Source: Patescibacteria group bacterium (GTDB taxonomy: Bacteria > Patescibacteriota > Microgenomatia > UBA12405 > JAHJSD01). From it: DNA of 8,573 nt. The stretch's first letter is position 1. Every line of letters begins with the position of its first letter. The stretch lies in NCBI GenBank assembly GCA_018830585.1, contig JAHJSD010000042.1, positions 1 to 8,573 on the forward strand, given 5' to 3'. The notes below the pieces were generated by a model that saw only the letters and a list, made by a program, of their open reading frames with translations, was not told where the DNA came from and did no database searches. This document shows positions 1 to 6,623 of the stretch, in pieces. The position numbers and the translations under genes are program-made.

Positions 1-13
1 AGAATATGCCCTC

Positions 14-131
14 AACTGGTTTCAAAACTCTTTACGTCATTGCGAGGAGTGTTAACGACGCGGCAATCTATCTTTAAAAACAAGATCGCCACACTCGCTT
101 CACTCGTTCGCGATGACTTTTGAAACAGGTT
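14..131. repeat. Long REP-like imperfect inverted repeat
   Basis: Arms 36-69 and 83-117 are imperfect reverse complements (GTCATTGCGAGGAGTG... against the complement of ...CACTCGTTCGCGATGAC), with a 13-nt loop at 70-82. The pairing extends outward through TTTCAAAA (20-27) and TTTTGAAA (118-125) to AACTGG/CAGGTT. The result is a potential stem-loop of about 118 nt. The same family recurs at 8433-8573. The right arm ends about 50 nt before the glycosyltransferase coding region. No gene is visible in 1-123; this element is all I see there. Confidence 0.8.
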
Positions 132-147
132 CCCTTTAAATATTAAT
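120..147 (+). promoter_or_regulatory. Weak candidate promoter for the glycosyltransferase
   Basis: TTGAAA (120-125) is followed by an AT-rich block with TATTAA (141-146) or ATTAAT (142-147), giving a spacing of only 15-16 nt. The -35 overlaps the outer arm of the inverted repeat. If used, transcription would start at about 150-155, leaving almost no leader before the coding frame. No Shine-Dalgarno sequence is visible between 130 and 181. Matches are poor, so this is tentative. Confidence 0.22.
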
Positions 148-180
148 TTTTTTAAACTGGCTAAAAAAATAGTTGTCGGT

Positions 181-1239
181 TTGGATACATCACCTCTTTA
201 TTCTAATGACAAGATTAGGGGGATAGGCTTTTATACTAAAAGGTTGTTGGAAGGGTTTAGGGAACTAAATCCGAAAGATTTAGTAGTTAAGGAGCTTAAG
301 AATAAAGACGAGATTAAAAAGGCGGACTTTGACATTCTCCATATTCCTTACTTTCAGCCTTTTTTTCATACCTTGCCTTTAATAAGAAAATTTCCTTTAG
401 TGCTTACTATTCATGATCTGATTCCGATTAAGTACCCAAAGCATTATCCGGTCGGCCTAAGAGGCGATTTTTTTTGGAGGTTTCAAAAACAGCTTCTTAG
501 AAGGGTGGATTTAGTTATTACCGACTCTTTTTCTTCAAAGTATGATATTTCCGGCTTGGCTGGTTATCCTCAAGACCGGATTTTTGTTACCTCGCTTGCT
601 GCGGGTAGAGAGTTTAAAAAATTGGAAATTGGAAATTGGAAATTGGAAATTAAACAAAAATATCAACTCCCCGATGTTTTTGTTCTTAATGTTGGTGATG
701 TTAATTGGAACAAAAACGTCTCCGGATTGGTAAGAGCTTGTCAGAAAATCAAGATTCCTTTGGTGGTGGTGGGCAAACAGGCGGTTACTGAAAACTTTGA
801 CAGGAAACATCCGGAAAACAAAGACTTAGTTTGGCTTCAAAATTATTTTGAAAATTGCAAATTGAAAATTGGTAATTCCAAATTTTTAAATTTGGTCGGT
901 TTTATCCCGACCGAGGACCTGGTGGTGATTTACAATTTGGCCTCGGTTTATTGCCAGCCTTCTTTCGACGAAGGTTTTGGTTTGCCGGTTTTAGAGGCAA
1001 TGTCCTGCGGTTGCCCGGTGGTCTGCTCCGACGGCGGCAGTTTGTCGGAAGTAGCCGGCGAAGCGGCGTTTGTGGTTAAACCGGAGGTTGGCAGTTTAGC
1101 CTCCGGGATTACTGAGGTTTTGAAAAATGGAAAATTAAGGGCGGAGTTGGTTAGATCGGGAATTGCCCGTTCCCAAAATTTTTCCTGGAAAAAGACGGCG
1201 CAACAAACGCTCTCCGTTTATCGGCTCTTGGATCGTTGA
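181..1239 (+). CDS. GT4-family (GT-B fold) glycosyltransferase
   Basis: Probable retaining glycosyltransferase of family GT4 (Glycos_transf_1), most like the MtfB/mannosyltransferase-type branch. It would act in the cytoplasm or at the inner face of the membrane on a surface glycan; donor and acceptor cannot be read from the sequence. Counting from TTG at 181, the N-terminal Rossmann half has DTSPLYS (2-8), the RGIGFYTKRL glycine loop (13-22), HDLIP (78-82) and LVITDSFSS (111-119). The C-terminal half has LNVGDVNWNKN (169-179), VVVGK (195-199) and the diagnostic E-x7-E motif EGFGLPVLE (E264, E272) followed by AMSCGCPVVCSD. At 352 aa the length is normal for the family. The start is uncertain: the reading frame is open from position 124, and codons 160-180 encode AKKIVVG, which fits the usual first beta strand, so the true start is probably upstream (CTG 157 or ATT 142 are the only non-ATG options). 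Two in-frame low-complexity insertions lie at residues 147-157 and 225-236. It stops on TGA. Family assignment is secure; specificity is unknown. Confidence 0.9.
   Translation: MDTSPLYSNDKIRGIGFYTKRLLEGFRELNPKDLVVKELKNKDEIKKADFDILHIPYFQPFFHTLPLIRKFPLVLTIHDLIPIKYPKHYPVGLRGDFFWRFQKQLLRRVDLVITDSFSSKYDISGLAGYPQDRIFVTSLAAGREFKKLEIGNWKLEIKQKYQLPDVFVLNVGDVNWNKNVSGLVRACQKIKIPLVVVGKQAVTENFDRKHPENKDLVWLQNYFENCKLKIGNSKFLNLVGFIPTEDLVVIYNLASVYCQPSFDEGFGLPVLEAMSCGCPVVCSDGGSLSEVAGEAAFVVKPEVGSLASGITEVLKNGKLRAELVRSGIARSQNFSWKKTAQQTLSVYRLLDR
621..651 (+). repeat. 7-bp tandem repeat (ATTGGAA) inside the glycosyltransferase gene
   Basis: Four perfect copies of ATTGGAA plus ATT occupy 621-651. Because the 7-bp unit repeats through all three phases, it is translated as KLEIGNWKLEI (residues about 147-157). 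It falls in the linker between the two GT-B halves, just before the KQKYQLPD segment, where a length change should be tolerated. A degenerate relative lies at 854-885 in the same gene. Confidence 0.9.
854..885 (+). repeat. Degenerate 7-bp ATT-N4 repeat in the glycosyltransferase gene
   Basis: Successive 7-mers ATTGCAA, ATTGAAA, ATTGGTA and ATTCCAA begin at 854, 861, 868 and 875, keeping the 7-bp period of the perfect repeat at 621-651 but diverged. They encode about NCKLKIGNSKF (residues 225-235), placed just before the LVGFIPTEDL strand. This is most simply an older insertion of the same repeat type; a chance AT-rich stretch is the alternative. Confidence 0.6.
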
Positions 1240-1254
1240 CACCTTCACACCTTT

Positions 1255-1271
1255 CACACACCGGGTGTGTG
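1255..1271. repeat. Perfect short palindrome after the glycosyltransferase
   Basis: CACACACC and GGTGTGTG flank a single central G, starting 15 nt after the TGA stop. It is framed by a direct repeat of GTTGACAC (1235-1242, overlapping the stop codon, and 1276-1283). It could stall or end transcription of the glycosyltransferase, but no T-run follows, so I do not call it an intrinsic terminator. Confidence 0.6.
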
Positions 1272-1340
1272 GTAGGTTGACACATCGGGAATTAAAACAC
1301 CCCCGGGGTGGATTAGTTCGATCCAGAATCGTGACCTTGG

Positions 1341-1416
1341 TCATTCTGAGCGTAGCGAAGAATCCCCGTGGAGTTAGTAATTTACCAATCTAAGGGGATC
1401 CTTCGTTCTTACTCGC
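1341..1416. repeat. REP-like inverted repeat (CATTCTGAGCGTAGCGAAG type)
   Basis: Left arm 1348-1367 (GAGCGTAGCGAAGAATCCCC) pairs imperfectly with the right arm 1394-1416, which carries GGGGATCCTTCGTTCTTACTCGC-type sequence. The loop of 26 nt is AT-rich. A related GAAGGATCCCCT is found inverted at 6675-6686 in the other gene-free stretch. The element belongs to the dispersed palindromic repeats scattered through the non-coding DNA here. Confidence 0.75.
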
Positions 1417-1466
1417 TTTCGTGGAGCTCCGACGTTTATGCCGGGGAGATTTACCGCTCGAGCCTG

Positions 1467-1486
1467 CCTGCCTGCCGGCGGGTAGG
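1467..1486. repeat. Imperfect copy of the CCTGCC/GGCAGG palindrome
   Basis: These 20 nt match the perfect palindrome at 1623-1642 at 18 of 20 positions. Both differences (A to G, C to T) would keep G-U pairing if transcribed on the + strand. Four bases upstream (1463-1466) add one more CCTG unit. Confidence 0.7.
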
Positions 1487-1570
1487 TCAAGGAATATCCT
1501 CAGACGAATCCTTCTCGACTCTTTCGACAGGTTTTAACACAAGTCCTTCGGTTCACACGTCGAACTGCTC

Positions 1571-1584
1571 AGGATTATAATCCT
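1571..1584. repeat. Perfect 14-bp palindrome between two REP half-sites
   Basis: AGGATTATAATCCT is its own reverse complement. It sits at the junction of two outward-facing, diverged half-sites, TCGAACTGCTCAGGA (1560-1574) and TCCTTCGACAAAGC (1581-1594), which resemble the common dispersed repeat TCGACA(A)GCTCAGG seen in many bacterial genomes. Confidence 0.6.
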
Positions 1585-1603
1585 TCGACAAAGCCTCGAT
1601 CAA

Positions 1604-1660
1604 CACCCCCGGAGTGAAATCTCCTGCCTGCCGGCAGGCAGGGCAGACACTCCGGGGGTG
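1604..1660. repeat. Strong nested hairpin with the CCTGCCTGCC palindrome at its tip
   Basis: The outer arms 1604-1616 (CACCCCCGGAGTG) and 1648-1660 (CACTCCGGGGGTG) are perfectly complementary over 13 bp. Inside, TCT (1620-1622) can pair with AGA (1645-1647), and 1623-1642 is the perfect 20-nt palindrome CCTGCCTGCCGGCAGGCAGG. The whole element can fold into a stem of about 26 bp with only small bulges (AAA on the left, GC on the right). No T-run follows on either strand, so a repeat or cruciform-forming element fits better than an intrinsic terminator. Confidence 0.9.
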
Positions 1661-1695
1661 AGTTTCGCTTAAGTTCAGGTATGACAGTTTCGAAA

Positions 1696-1787
1696 TATAA
1701 ACTTCCTGAGGCCAAAAATCCCCGGCCCCGGCGTAACCTGTCTCGCCGCCAGGCAAGTATCCGGGGTTTCGCTTTCTTGGAATAAGT
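1696..1787 (+). repeat. 92-bp repeated structured element, copy 1
   Basis: This copy is identical to 7073-7164 at 90 of 92 positions, in the same orientation; the differences are T1758/C7135 and C1770/T7147. Within it, CCCCGG (1720-1725) pairs with CCGGGG (1761-1766), and CGGCG (1729-1733) with CGCCG (1744-1748). The inner loop CCTG (1737-1740) can also pair with CAGG (1750-1753), a possible pseudoknot. The ends are loosely inverted (ACTTCC...GGAATAAGT). Both substitutions lie outside the proposed pairs. The element ends about 40 nt before the -35 box of the surface-protein gene. The minus strand has an open frame through it (…LPGGETGYAGAGDFWPQEVY…), but both differences between the copies would change an amino acid, so coding is not supported. 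Confidence 0.92.
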
Positions 1788-1826
1788 TTTGTTGCGGGAT
1801 AAATAGAAATCTGAAAAAAGGAGTTC

Positions 1827-1856
1827 TTGACATGATGACTTATTAAGTGTTTTAAT
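1827..1856 (+). promoter_or_regulatory. Sigma-70-like promoter for the surface-protein gene
   Basis: A perfect -35 box TTGACA (1827-1832) and a TTTAAT -10 (1851-1856, 5 of 6 to consensus) are separated by 18 nt. Transcription would begin at about 1863, giving a leader of 21 nt to ATG 1884 or 48 nt to ATG 1911. It is the best promoter match seen in the window and lies directly in front of the largest gene. Confidence 0.65.
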
Positions 1857-1883
1857 GAAGTATTAAGCTCGGGTTAGGGCGAG

Positions 1884-4800
1884 ATGATAGCGGTTAGAGG
1901 AATAAAGAAGATGAATTTTAGATCCAAGTGGTTTTTGAAAGAGCTTCTGCACAGAAGAAACTTTTTAATTCTCTTTTTGCTTTTTTTGGTTGGAGTAGTA
2001 CTGCGAAGCCGGCCTTTTAAAATTAGGGAATCTTTGGTTGAGGCGGCAGATCCACCAGCAGCAACGATAACTTCCTTTACTGTTTCCAATAGCGCCGTGG
2101 GAGCTACCGGTGTTACTTATACCTTGCAGTTTACTTTAAATCAAGAGTTTGCTCAGGGAGTTAATACTTTCAATTTTGATTTAAATCGACTTCCAACTAA
2201 ATCAACCTGGGAGGGAGGAGATCAAACTTCCAACATGGCGACCGCCACAGGTACTTTTAGTAGTTTCCAATACAATGATGGTGGCGGATGGCAGGATATT
2301 GACATTGGCGGTGCTGGTTATTTTCACAAAGAAATTTCCAGTCAAGGACTTTTAATTTGGGGCCTCGGTTATATAAGCGACAGCGATATTCATGGAACCC
2401 AGACGACAATTCCTTCCGGGGCAGCGATAAGGTTAGTGGTTGCCAATGTAACTAATCCAAGCAAGGCAGGCGCTTACGCTTTTAGCGTTGAAAGTGGTCT
2501 CGGTCCGTCAAGCAGCATTTACTGGCTTTTGCCGAATGATTCGAGCAACCAATACGAGTCTCTTTCTAGGACGCATTATATTGACATCGGTACTTATTGT
2601 TTGAGATTGAAAGTAAGGGATCCGACCGGAGTGACGGCGATCGGTAAAGCAGAAGTTGGCCTTCATAATTCAGATTGGTCAGTTAATTTCTGGGGAGCAA
2701 GAACCTACGCTGATGGCGACCGGTCTTTTTATTCTGATGATTTTTGGTATGTTGGCGGATCGGGTCAGGAAACTTGTCCAACTGGAATAATGACCATTGA
2801 AGCTAATCCGCCTTACGGTGTAACTACTTATTCCAAAGCGGCAGACAAAATCGCTACCCTACCAACAGATAAAGACAAATACTATGCTACGCCGATTAAT
2901 TTATCGTTAATTCAAGTTACTGGTTTGCTGGATAATCCGGTAGCGGATAGTGGTCAATACAATTATGTTACTTATTCCAATGTCAGTTTCCGGCCCTCGG
3001 ATTTCAGTCCGACCGGTTTTAAAAATACCCAGTCAGATGCCGACGGTGTTTTTAGAATGGGCGGCTTATCGGAAGGTACTTATATTATTGAATTCCAAAT
3101 GCCTTGGGGAACCGGTTATGAGGGAATCACTGTTCCCGATCAAATCCAGATACAGGTAAGTAGCAGCGGTCAAGTGAAGACAGTATCCGGAAGCAGCGCC
3201 TGTAATTCCTATGCTGATGCTTGTGATTTAGGTATCATAGCTTATAAACTGGCGACAAAGACTGTTACCGGCACACTTAAAGATAGCAGCGGCAGCGCGG
3301 TAACCAATGGTCGTGTAGTTGCTTTTAAAGAAATGGGAATGGGTTGGGCGCAGGATGATGTTGATAGCAATGGGGTTTATTCTTTGACCATTGGTGGCGG
3401 CACTTGGGGAGTCAGACCGGAACCGAATTACGACCCCAGCAATCCGCCGGACTGGGCTTATTGCGGCATGGGTCGTTTTTTTACCTTTGCTGACGACGAA
3501 ACAGTAGAAACAAAAAATAGCGCCAACACCAGCGGCCAGACAGACTTTACTATTAAGCGAACGAGCATTACTGTTAGTGGTAGAGTTCTTTTGCCCAACG
3601 GTACTCCTTTAACCGGCCAGGGTGGAGTTGAAATTCGCTCTAAAGAAGGTTGCGGCACTTTTGCCAACCTTGATGGGCAAACCGGTAGATTCTCAACTTC
3701 TGTTTCTCCCGGCACATATAATGTTATGGTTCAGGTTTGGAATCAGGATTACTCTGCGCCCAATATTCAGGCCATTACCGTATCAACGGCAAATTATGAT
3801 GTTGGTGACCTGACATTGATCGACAAAAAAGATACCATTTCCGGTCGGGTTTGGACTGATATTAATGGAAACAATAGTTATGATTCCGGTGAAGGAGTAA
3901 GCAGTCAAAGGGTAGAGGTTTTCAAAATGATGAAGAAGTTTGACGAGATGAGCGGGCCAGGCGGCGGGCCAATGGGATCGATGGGTGGCGGCGATTTTGT
4001 CAACGCTACCTCAGGAGAAAATGGTGTTTACACTATGAAAGTAACACCGGGAACCTGGATGATTAATGTCATGGCTGATCCGGGGATGATGGGTGGTTAT
4101 TCGGAAACGCAGACAAATTATATTTACACCGGGGCGCCGGTGCAGGTCAGTGTCGCTACCTCAACGAATGGTAATACTTACGCTGACAACAATTTTAAAG
4201 TTACCGCCGCTGACGCAACTATAAAAGGAAAGTTAGTCAGCAGTAGTGGTGCTGATGTTCCTGGCGTGTGGGGTTTTGCTTTTGCCGATACCGGTACCGG
4301 GCCAATGATGGGTCCGGGTATGGGCGCGCCGATTAACAACGGCATATTTACCTTAAAAGTGCCGGCTGGCACTTATAATGTCGGCGTTGATTTTCCGCCG
4401 GAAACTTCAGGATATACCGCTGCTGACAGCACTGCGGCTACTGTTGCCGCCGGAGAAACAGCATCAATTAGTGTCGTCGTTAAGCCGAACAATTCCAGAA
4501 TAAAAGTAAATTTTGTAAACAGCAGTGGTACTGCCATCACCACTCTTTCCCGCGCTGAAATCTTTGCCGACAACGGCTCGGGCGGCCACATCTTTAAAAT
4601 GTTTTATGGTTCTGATTTGATCAGCGGATCAACAACGCTTTCTGTTTGTGAGGGTACCTGGGGCATTGGCTATTTCATTGATCCGGCTGAAAACAACTAT
4701 ATGTCAGAGCCGATTTCCAAAGATAATAAGGTGACGGTTACCAGCGCTAATGACGCCAGCAACCCCGGAGTAATAAACGTTACTTTGCGTGCCGCTGATT

Positions 4801-6515
4801 CGACCATTTCGGGAACGGTGACTAGCCCGACCGGGACTGCTTTGGCGGGTGTTTGGATTTCTACCGACAACCGCAAGGTTTCTGATTTTGCCACGGGAGG
4901 ACCGATGTTTATGATGGGTAATACCACTGATGCCAGTGGTAACTATTCAATTTCCGTTCCAGCCGGAAAATATATGGTTCAGGCTTTCCTGCCGCCGTCG
5001 ATGGGTTATATCAACCCCGGTGAGACCGAAGTAACAGTCAGCCCGACTTCACCCGGCACGGTCAATCTCCAGTTCGGTCAATCAGACGCCAGTATTACCG
5101 GTTCAGTTTATTTAAGCGGCACCAAAAAGGGCGCTTTTATTTCTGCTTATTCGGAAACCGGTGGCTACAGTGAAACCAATGCTTTCAGCGGCGACTTTAC
5201 TCTCAACGTTACCAAAAATGATACTTGGTACCTTAAGGCGATGTATGAAACAGGCACTGATTTCTATCAAAGTTCGGTTTACAAGGTGACGATGGCTGGC
5301 GCGACCAGTAAGAGTCAGGATTTAACTCTTACCAAAGCCTCGTTTACGTTGCCGGATGCGGTTTCTACCACTTTTGACCATACCAATGCCAAAAAAATTA
5401 CTCTTTCCAATGGCTTCAGCCTTTCTATTCCCGCTAATGCCATTGACCCAACTAGTAATGCCAGCGGTAACAATATTACTGTTAGCGTTTCGCCAACTGC
5501 CCAGCTTTCCACCCAAAATAAAAGTACGCCAATTGGTATCGGTTACGAAATTGCGGCAACTGATGATTCCGGAAGCCTGATTACTTCCAACTTCAATGAT
5601 AATGTAACTATAACTATTCCCTATACCGACGCCTTTTTAGAGGCAGCTTTGGGAACAGTCAGCGAATCGACGCTTGATAATGGCTACTGGGATACCACCA
5701 CTTCCGTTTGGAAGGGGCTTACTGGCGCCACCATCGATACCACTAACAATACTATTTCCTTTACCGTTAACCATTTCACTACTTTTTCCATCCTGGCGAC
5801 GACTAATCCTAATAGTGTTAGTACCACTGTTTCGTCCGGAGTTTCTTCTGGAACTACTTCTTCGGGCGGGGTTTCTAAACCAATGGCTCCCAAAGACACC
5901 GGGTCGATTGTCGAGGGAGCGGTCAACCGGGTCTTTCTGATGATTCCTTCCGGGGCTTTAAAATGGGATGCCGATTTTGGGATTACTAAGTTGGAAGATG
6001 GTTTTAAAAAACCGACTCCGCCTTTGTGGATTGCCGGAGGACCTTATCAAACGAAAATGAAATCCTGGTGGAATGGAGCCGAGTTTACCGATCTGAACAA
6101 GCCGATTACATTGATTGTTCGTTACGATCCGACCGCTTTAGGGGAAATTCCGGAGAATTCTTTAAGGCTTAATTACTACGATCAGGTTCAAAAGAGATGG
6201 CGCCCCATTAGTTCACTTCTGATTACCGACCGCCACGAGGTGGCGGCAGTAGTGGAAAAGATTCATGGCACTTATGCTTTAATTGGCGGCTTTGGTTACC
6301 GGGGTGTGCCTCAATATGCCGAGCATACTGTGACTGCCGAGTCCGAATCCCAAGAGATCGGCGTCACTGAGGAATTGTTACCAAAAGGAGATTTAAGCGA
6401 GGAAATAAAACACCCAACGGCCTACGAGCAAAAACCACCTGCCGCAGCCCCGGTTGTTGAGGAGAAGAAAAGCTGGTTTAGAAGACTGATCGAAAAAGTG
6501 ATTTTCTGGAAGTAA
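1884..6515 (+). CDS. Giant secreted multi-domain surface protein (carboxypeptidase-regulatory-like, SdrD_B-like and ZU5-like modules)
   Basis: Exported structural or adhesive surface protein; no catalytic domain is recognisable. Residues are counted from ATG 1884; ATG 1911 (residue 10) is the likelier start, because AGAGG lies 10 nt before it and it opens directly into a signal peptide: basic N-region (13-25), hydrophobic core NFLILFLLFLVGVVL (26-40), probable cleavage near VEA-A (52-55). After this come an N-terminal beta-sandwich (about 58-235) and at least eight tandem carboxypeptidase-regulatory-like modules (about 236-1150), each with the T/S-G-x-V opening and a D-x-x-G-x-Y/F...V-x-x-G-T-Y/W closing motif (e.g. 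494-508, 817-833, 1015-1032). The module at 650-775 carries an SdrD_B-type calcium loop, TDINGNNSYDSGEG (658-671). Two ZU5-like regions (SIPANAI at 1191-1197, IPSGAL at 1354-1359) flank a Ser/Thr/Gly linker (1310-1335). The last 70 residues are charged and Pro-rich and end in SWFRRLIEKVIFWK. There is no LPXTG and no C-terminal membrane helix. Met/Gly-rich loops recur in the middle modules. The exact function is unknown. Confidence 0.88.
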   Translation: MIAVRGIKKMNFRSKWFLKELLHRRNFLILFLLFLVGVVLRSRPFKIRESLVEAADPPAATITSFTVSNSAVGATGVTYTLQFTLNQEFAQGVNTFNFDLNRLPTKSTWEGGDQTSNMATATGTFSSFQYNDGGGWQDIDIGGAGYFHKEISSQGLLIWGLGYISDSDIHGTQTTIPSGAAIRLVVANVTNPSKAGAYAFSVESGLGPSSSIYWLLPNDSSNQYESLSRTHYIDIGTYCLRLKVRDPTGVTAIGKAEVGLHNSDWSVNFWGARTYADGDRSFYSDDFWYVGGSGQETCPTGIMTIEANPPYGVTTYSKAADKIATLPTDKDKYYATPINLSLIQVTGLLDNPVADSGQYNYVTYSNVSFRPSDFSPTGFKNTQSDADGVFRMGGLSEGTYIIEFQMPWGTGYEGITVPDQIQIQVSSSGQVKTVSGSSACNSYADACDLGIIAYKLATKTVTGTLKDSSGSAVTNGRVVAFKEMGMGWAQDDVDSNGVYSLTIGGGTWGVRPEPNYDPSNPPDWAYCGMGRFFTFADDETVETKNSANTSGQTDFTIKRTSITVSGRVLLPNGTPLTGQGGVEIRSKEGCGTFANLDGQTGRFSTSVSPGTYNVMVQVWNQDYSAPNIQAITVSTANYDVGDLTLIDKKDTISGRVWTDINGNNSYDSGEGVSSQRVEVFKMMKKFDEMSGPGGGPMGSMGGGDFVNATSGENGVYTMKVTPGTWMINVMADPGMMGGYSETQTNYIYTGAPVQVSVATSTNGNTYADNNFKVTAADATIKGKLVSSSGADVPGVWGFAFADTGTGPMMGPGMGAPINNGIFTLKVPAGTYNVGVDFPPETSGYTAADSTAATVAAGETASISVVVKPNNSRIKVNFVNSSGTAITTLSRAEIFADNGSGGHIFKMFYGSDLISGSTTLSVCEGTWGIGYFIDPAENNYMSEPISKDNKVTVTSANDASNPGVINVTLRAADSTISGTVTSPTGTALAGVWISTDNRKVSDFATGGPMFMMGNTTDASGNYSISVPAGKYMVQAFLPPSMGYINPGETEVTVSPTSPGTVNLQFGQSDASITGSVYLSGTKKGAFISAYSETGGYSETNAFSGDFTLNVTKNDTWYLKAMYETGTDFYQSSVYKVTMAGATSKSQDLTLTKASFTLPDAVSTTFDHTNAKKITLSNGFSLSIPANAIDPTSNASGNNITVSVSPTAQLSTQNKSTPIGIGYEIAATDDSGSLITSNFNDNVTITIPYTDAFLEAALGTVSESTLDNGYWDTTTSVWKGLTGATIDTTNNTISFTVNHFTTFSILATTNPNSVSTTVSSGVSSGTTSSGGVSKPMAPKDTGSIVEGAVNRVFLMIPSGALKWDADFGITKLEDGFKKPTPPLWIAGGPYQTKMKSWWNGAEFTDLNKPITLIVRYDPTALGEIPENSLRLNYYDQVQKRWRPISSLLITDRHEVAAVVEKIHGTYALIGGFGYRGVPQYAEHTVTAESESQEIGVTEELLPKGDLSEEIKHPTAYEQKPPAAAPVVEEKKSWFRRLIEKVIFWK
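1896..1900 (+). promoter_or_regulatory. Candidate ribosome binding site favouring the ATG at 1911
   Basis: AGAGG lies 10 nt upstream of ATG 1911, inside the longest frame. The ATG at 1884 is preceded only by GGGCGAG, a poorer match. Starting at 1911 gives MNFRSKWFLKELLHRRNF before the hydrophobic core, a normal signal-peptide layout. Both starts are in the same frame. Confidence 0.5.
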
Positions 6516-6623
6516 ATCTCCACAGACCAAAGCCGGTGTCCTCTTGTTAAAGCTGATGAATTCACGCTTCGCCCCGTATCGCCCGTGTCGTTGGTAGGGG
6601 GCTTGGTTGGATTTCCCTGGCCA

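Noticed and set aside
181..1280. UGA recoding (genetic code 25) with read-through of the glycosyltransferase
   Set aside because: The protein is already of family length at TGA 1237-1239, read-through would add only a dozen residues of repeat-derived sequence, and no in-frame TGA interrupts any of the three genes.
1368..1580. 70-aa plus-strand frame in the gene-free stretch
   Set aside because: It is made of repeat sequence, lacks a ribosome site and has no recognisable domain.
1553..1756. 67-aa minus-strand frame running through the hairpin and the 92-bp element (LPGGETGYAGAGDFWPQEVY)
   Set aside because: It looks protein-like in part and stays open, but it crosses the CCTGCC palindrome (PACRQAG) and both base differences between the two 92-bp copies would change amino acids, so no coding constraint is seen.
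1696..1787. Known riboswitch (cyclic di-GMP, fluoride, preQ1 classes considered)
   Set aside because: The compact stems and pseudoknot invite the idea, but I cannot match the conserved core bases of any of these classes, and neither copy sits in the leader of a gene in the right place and orientation.
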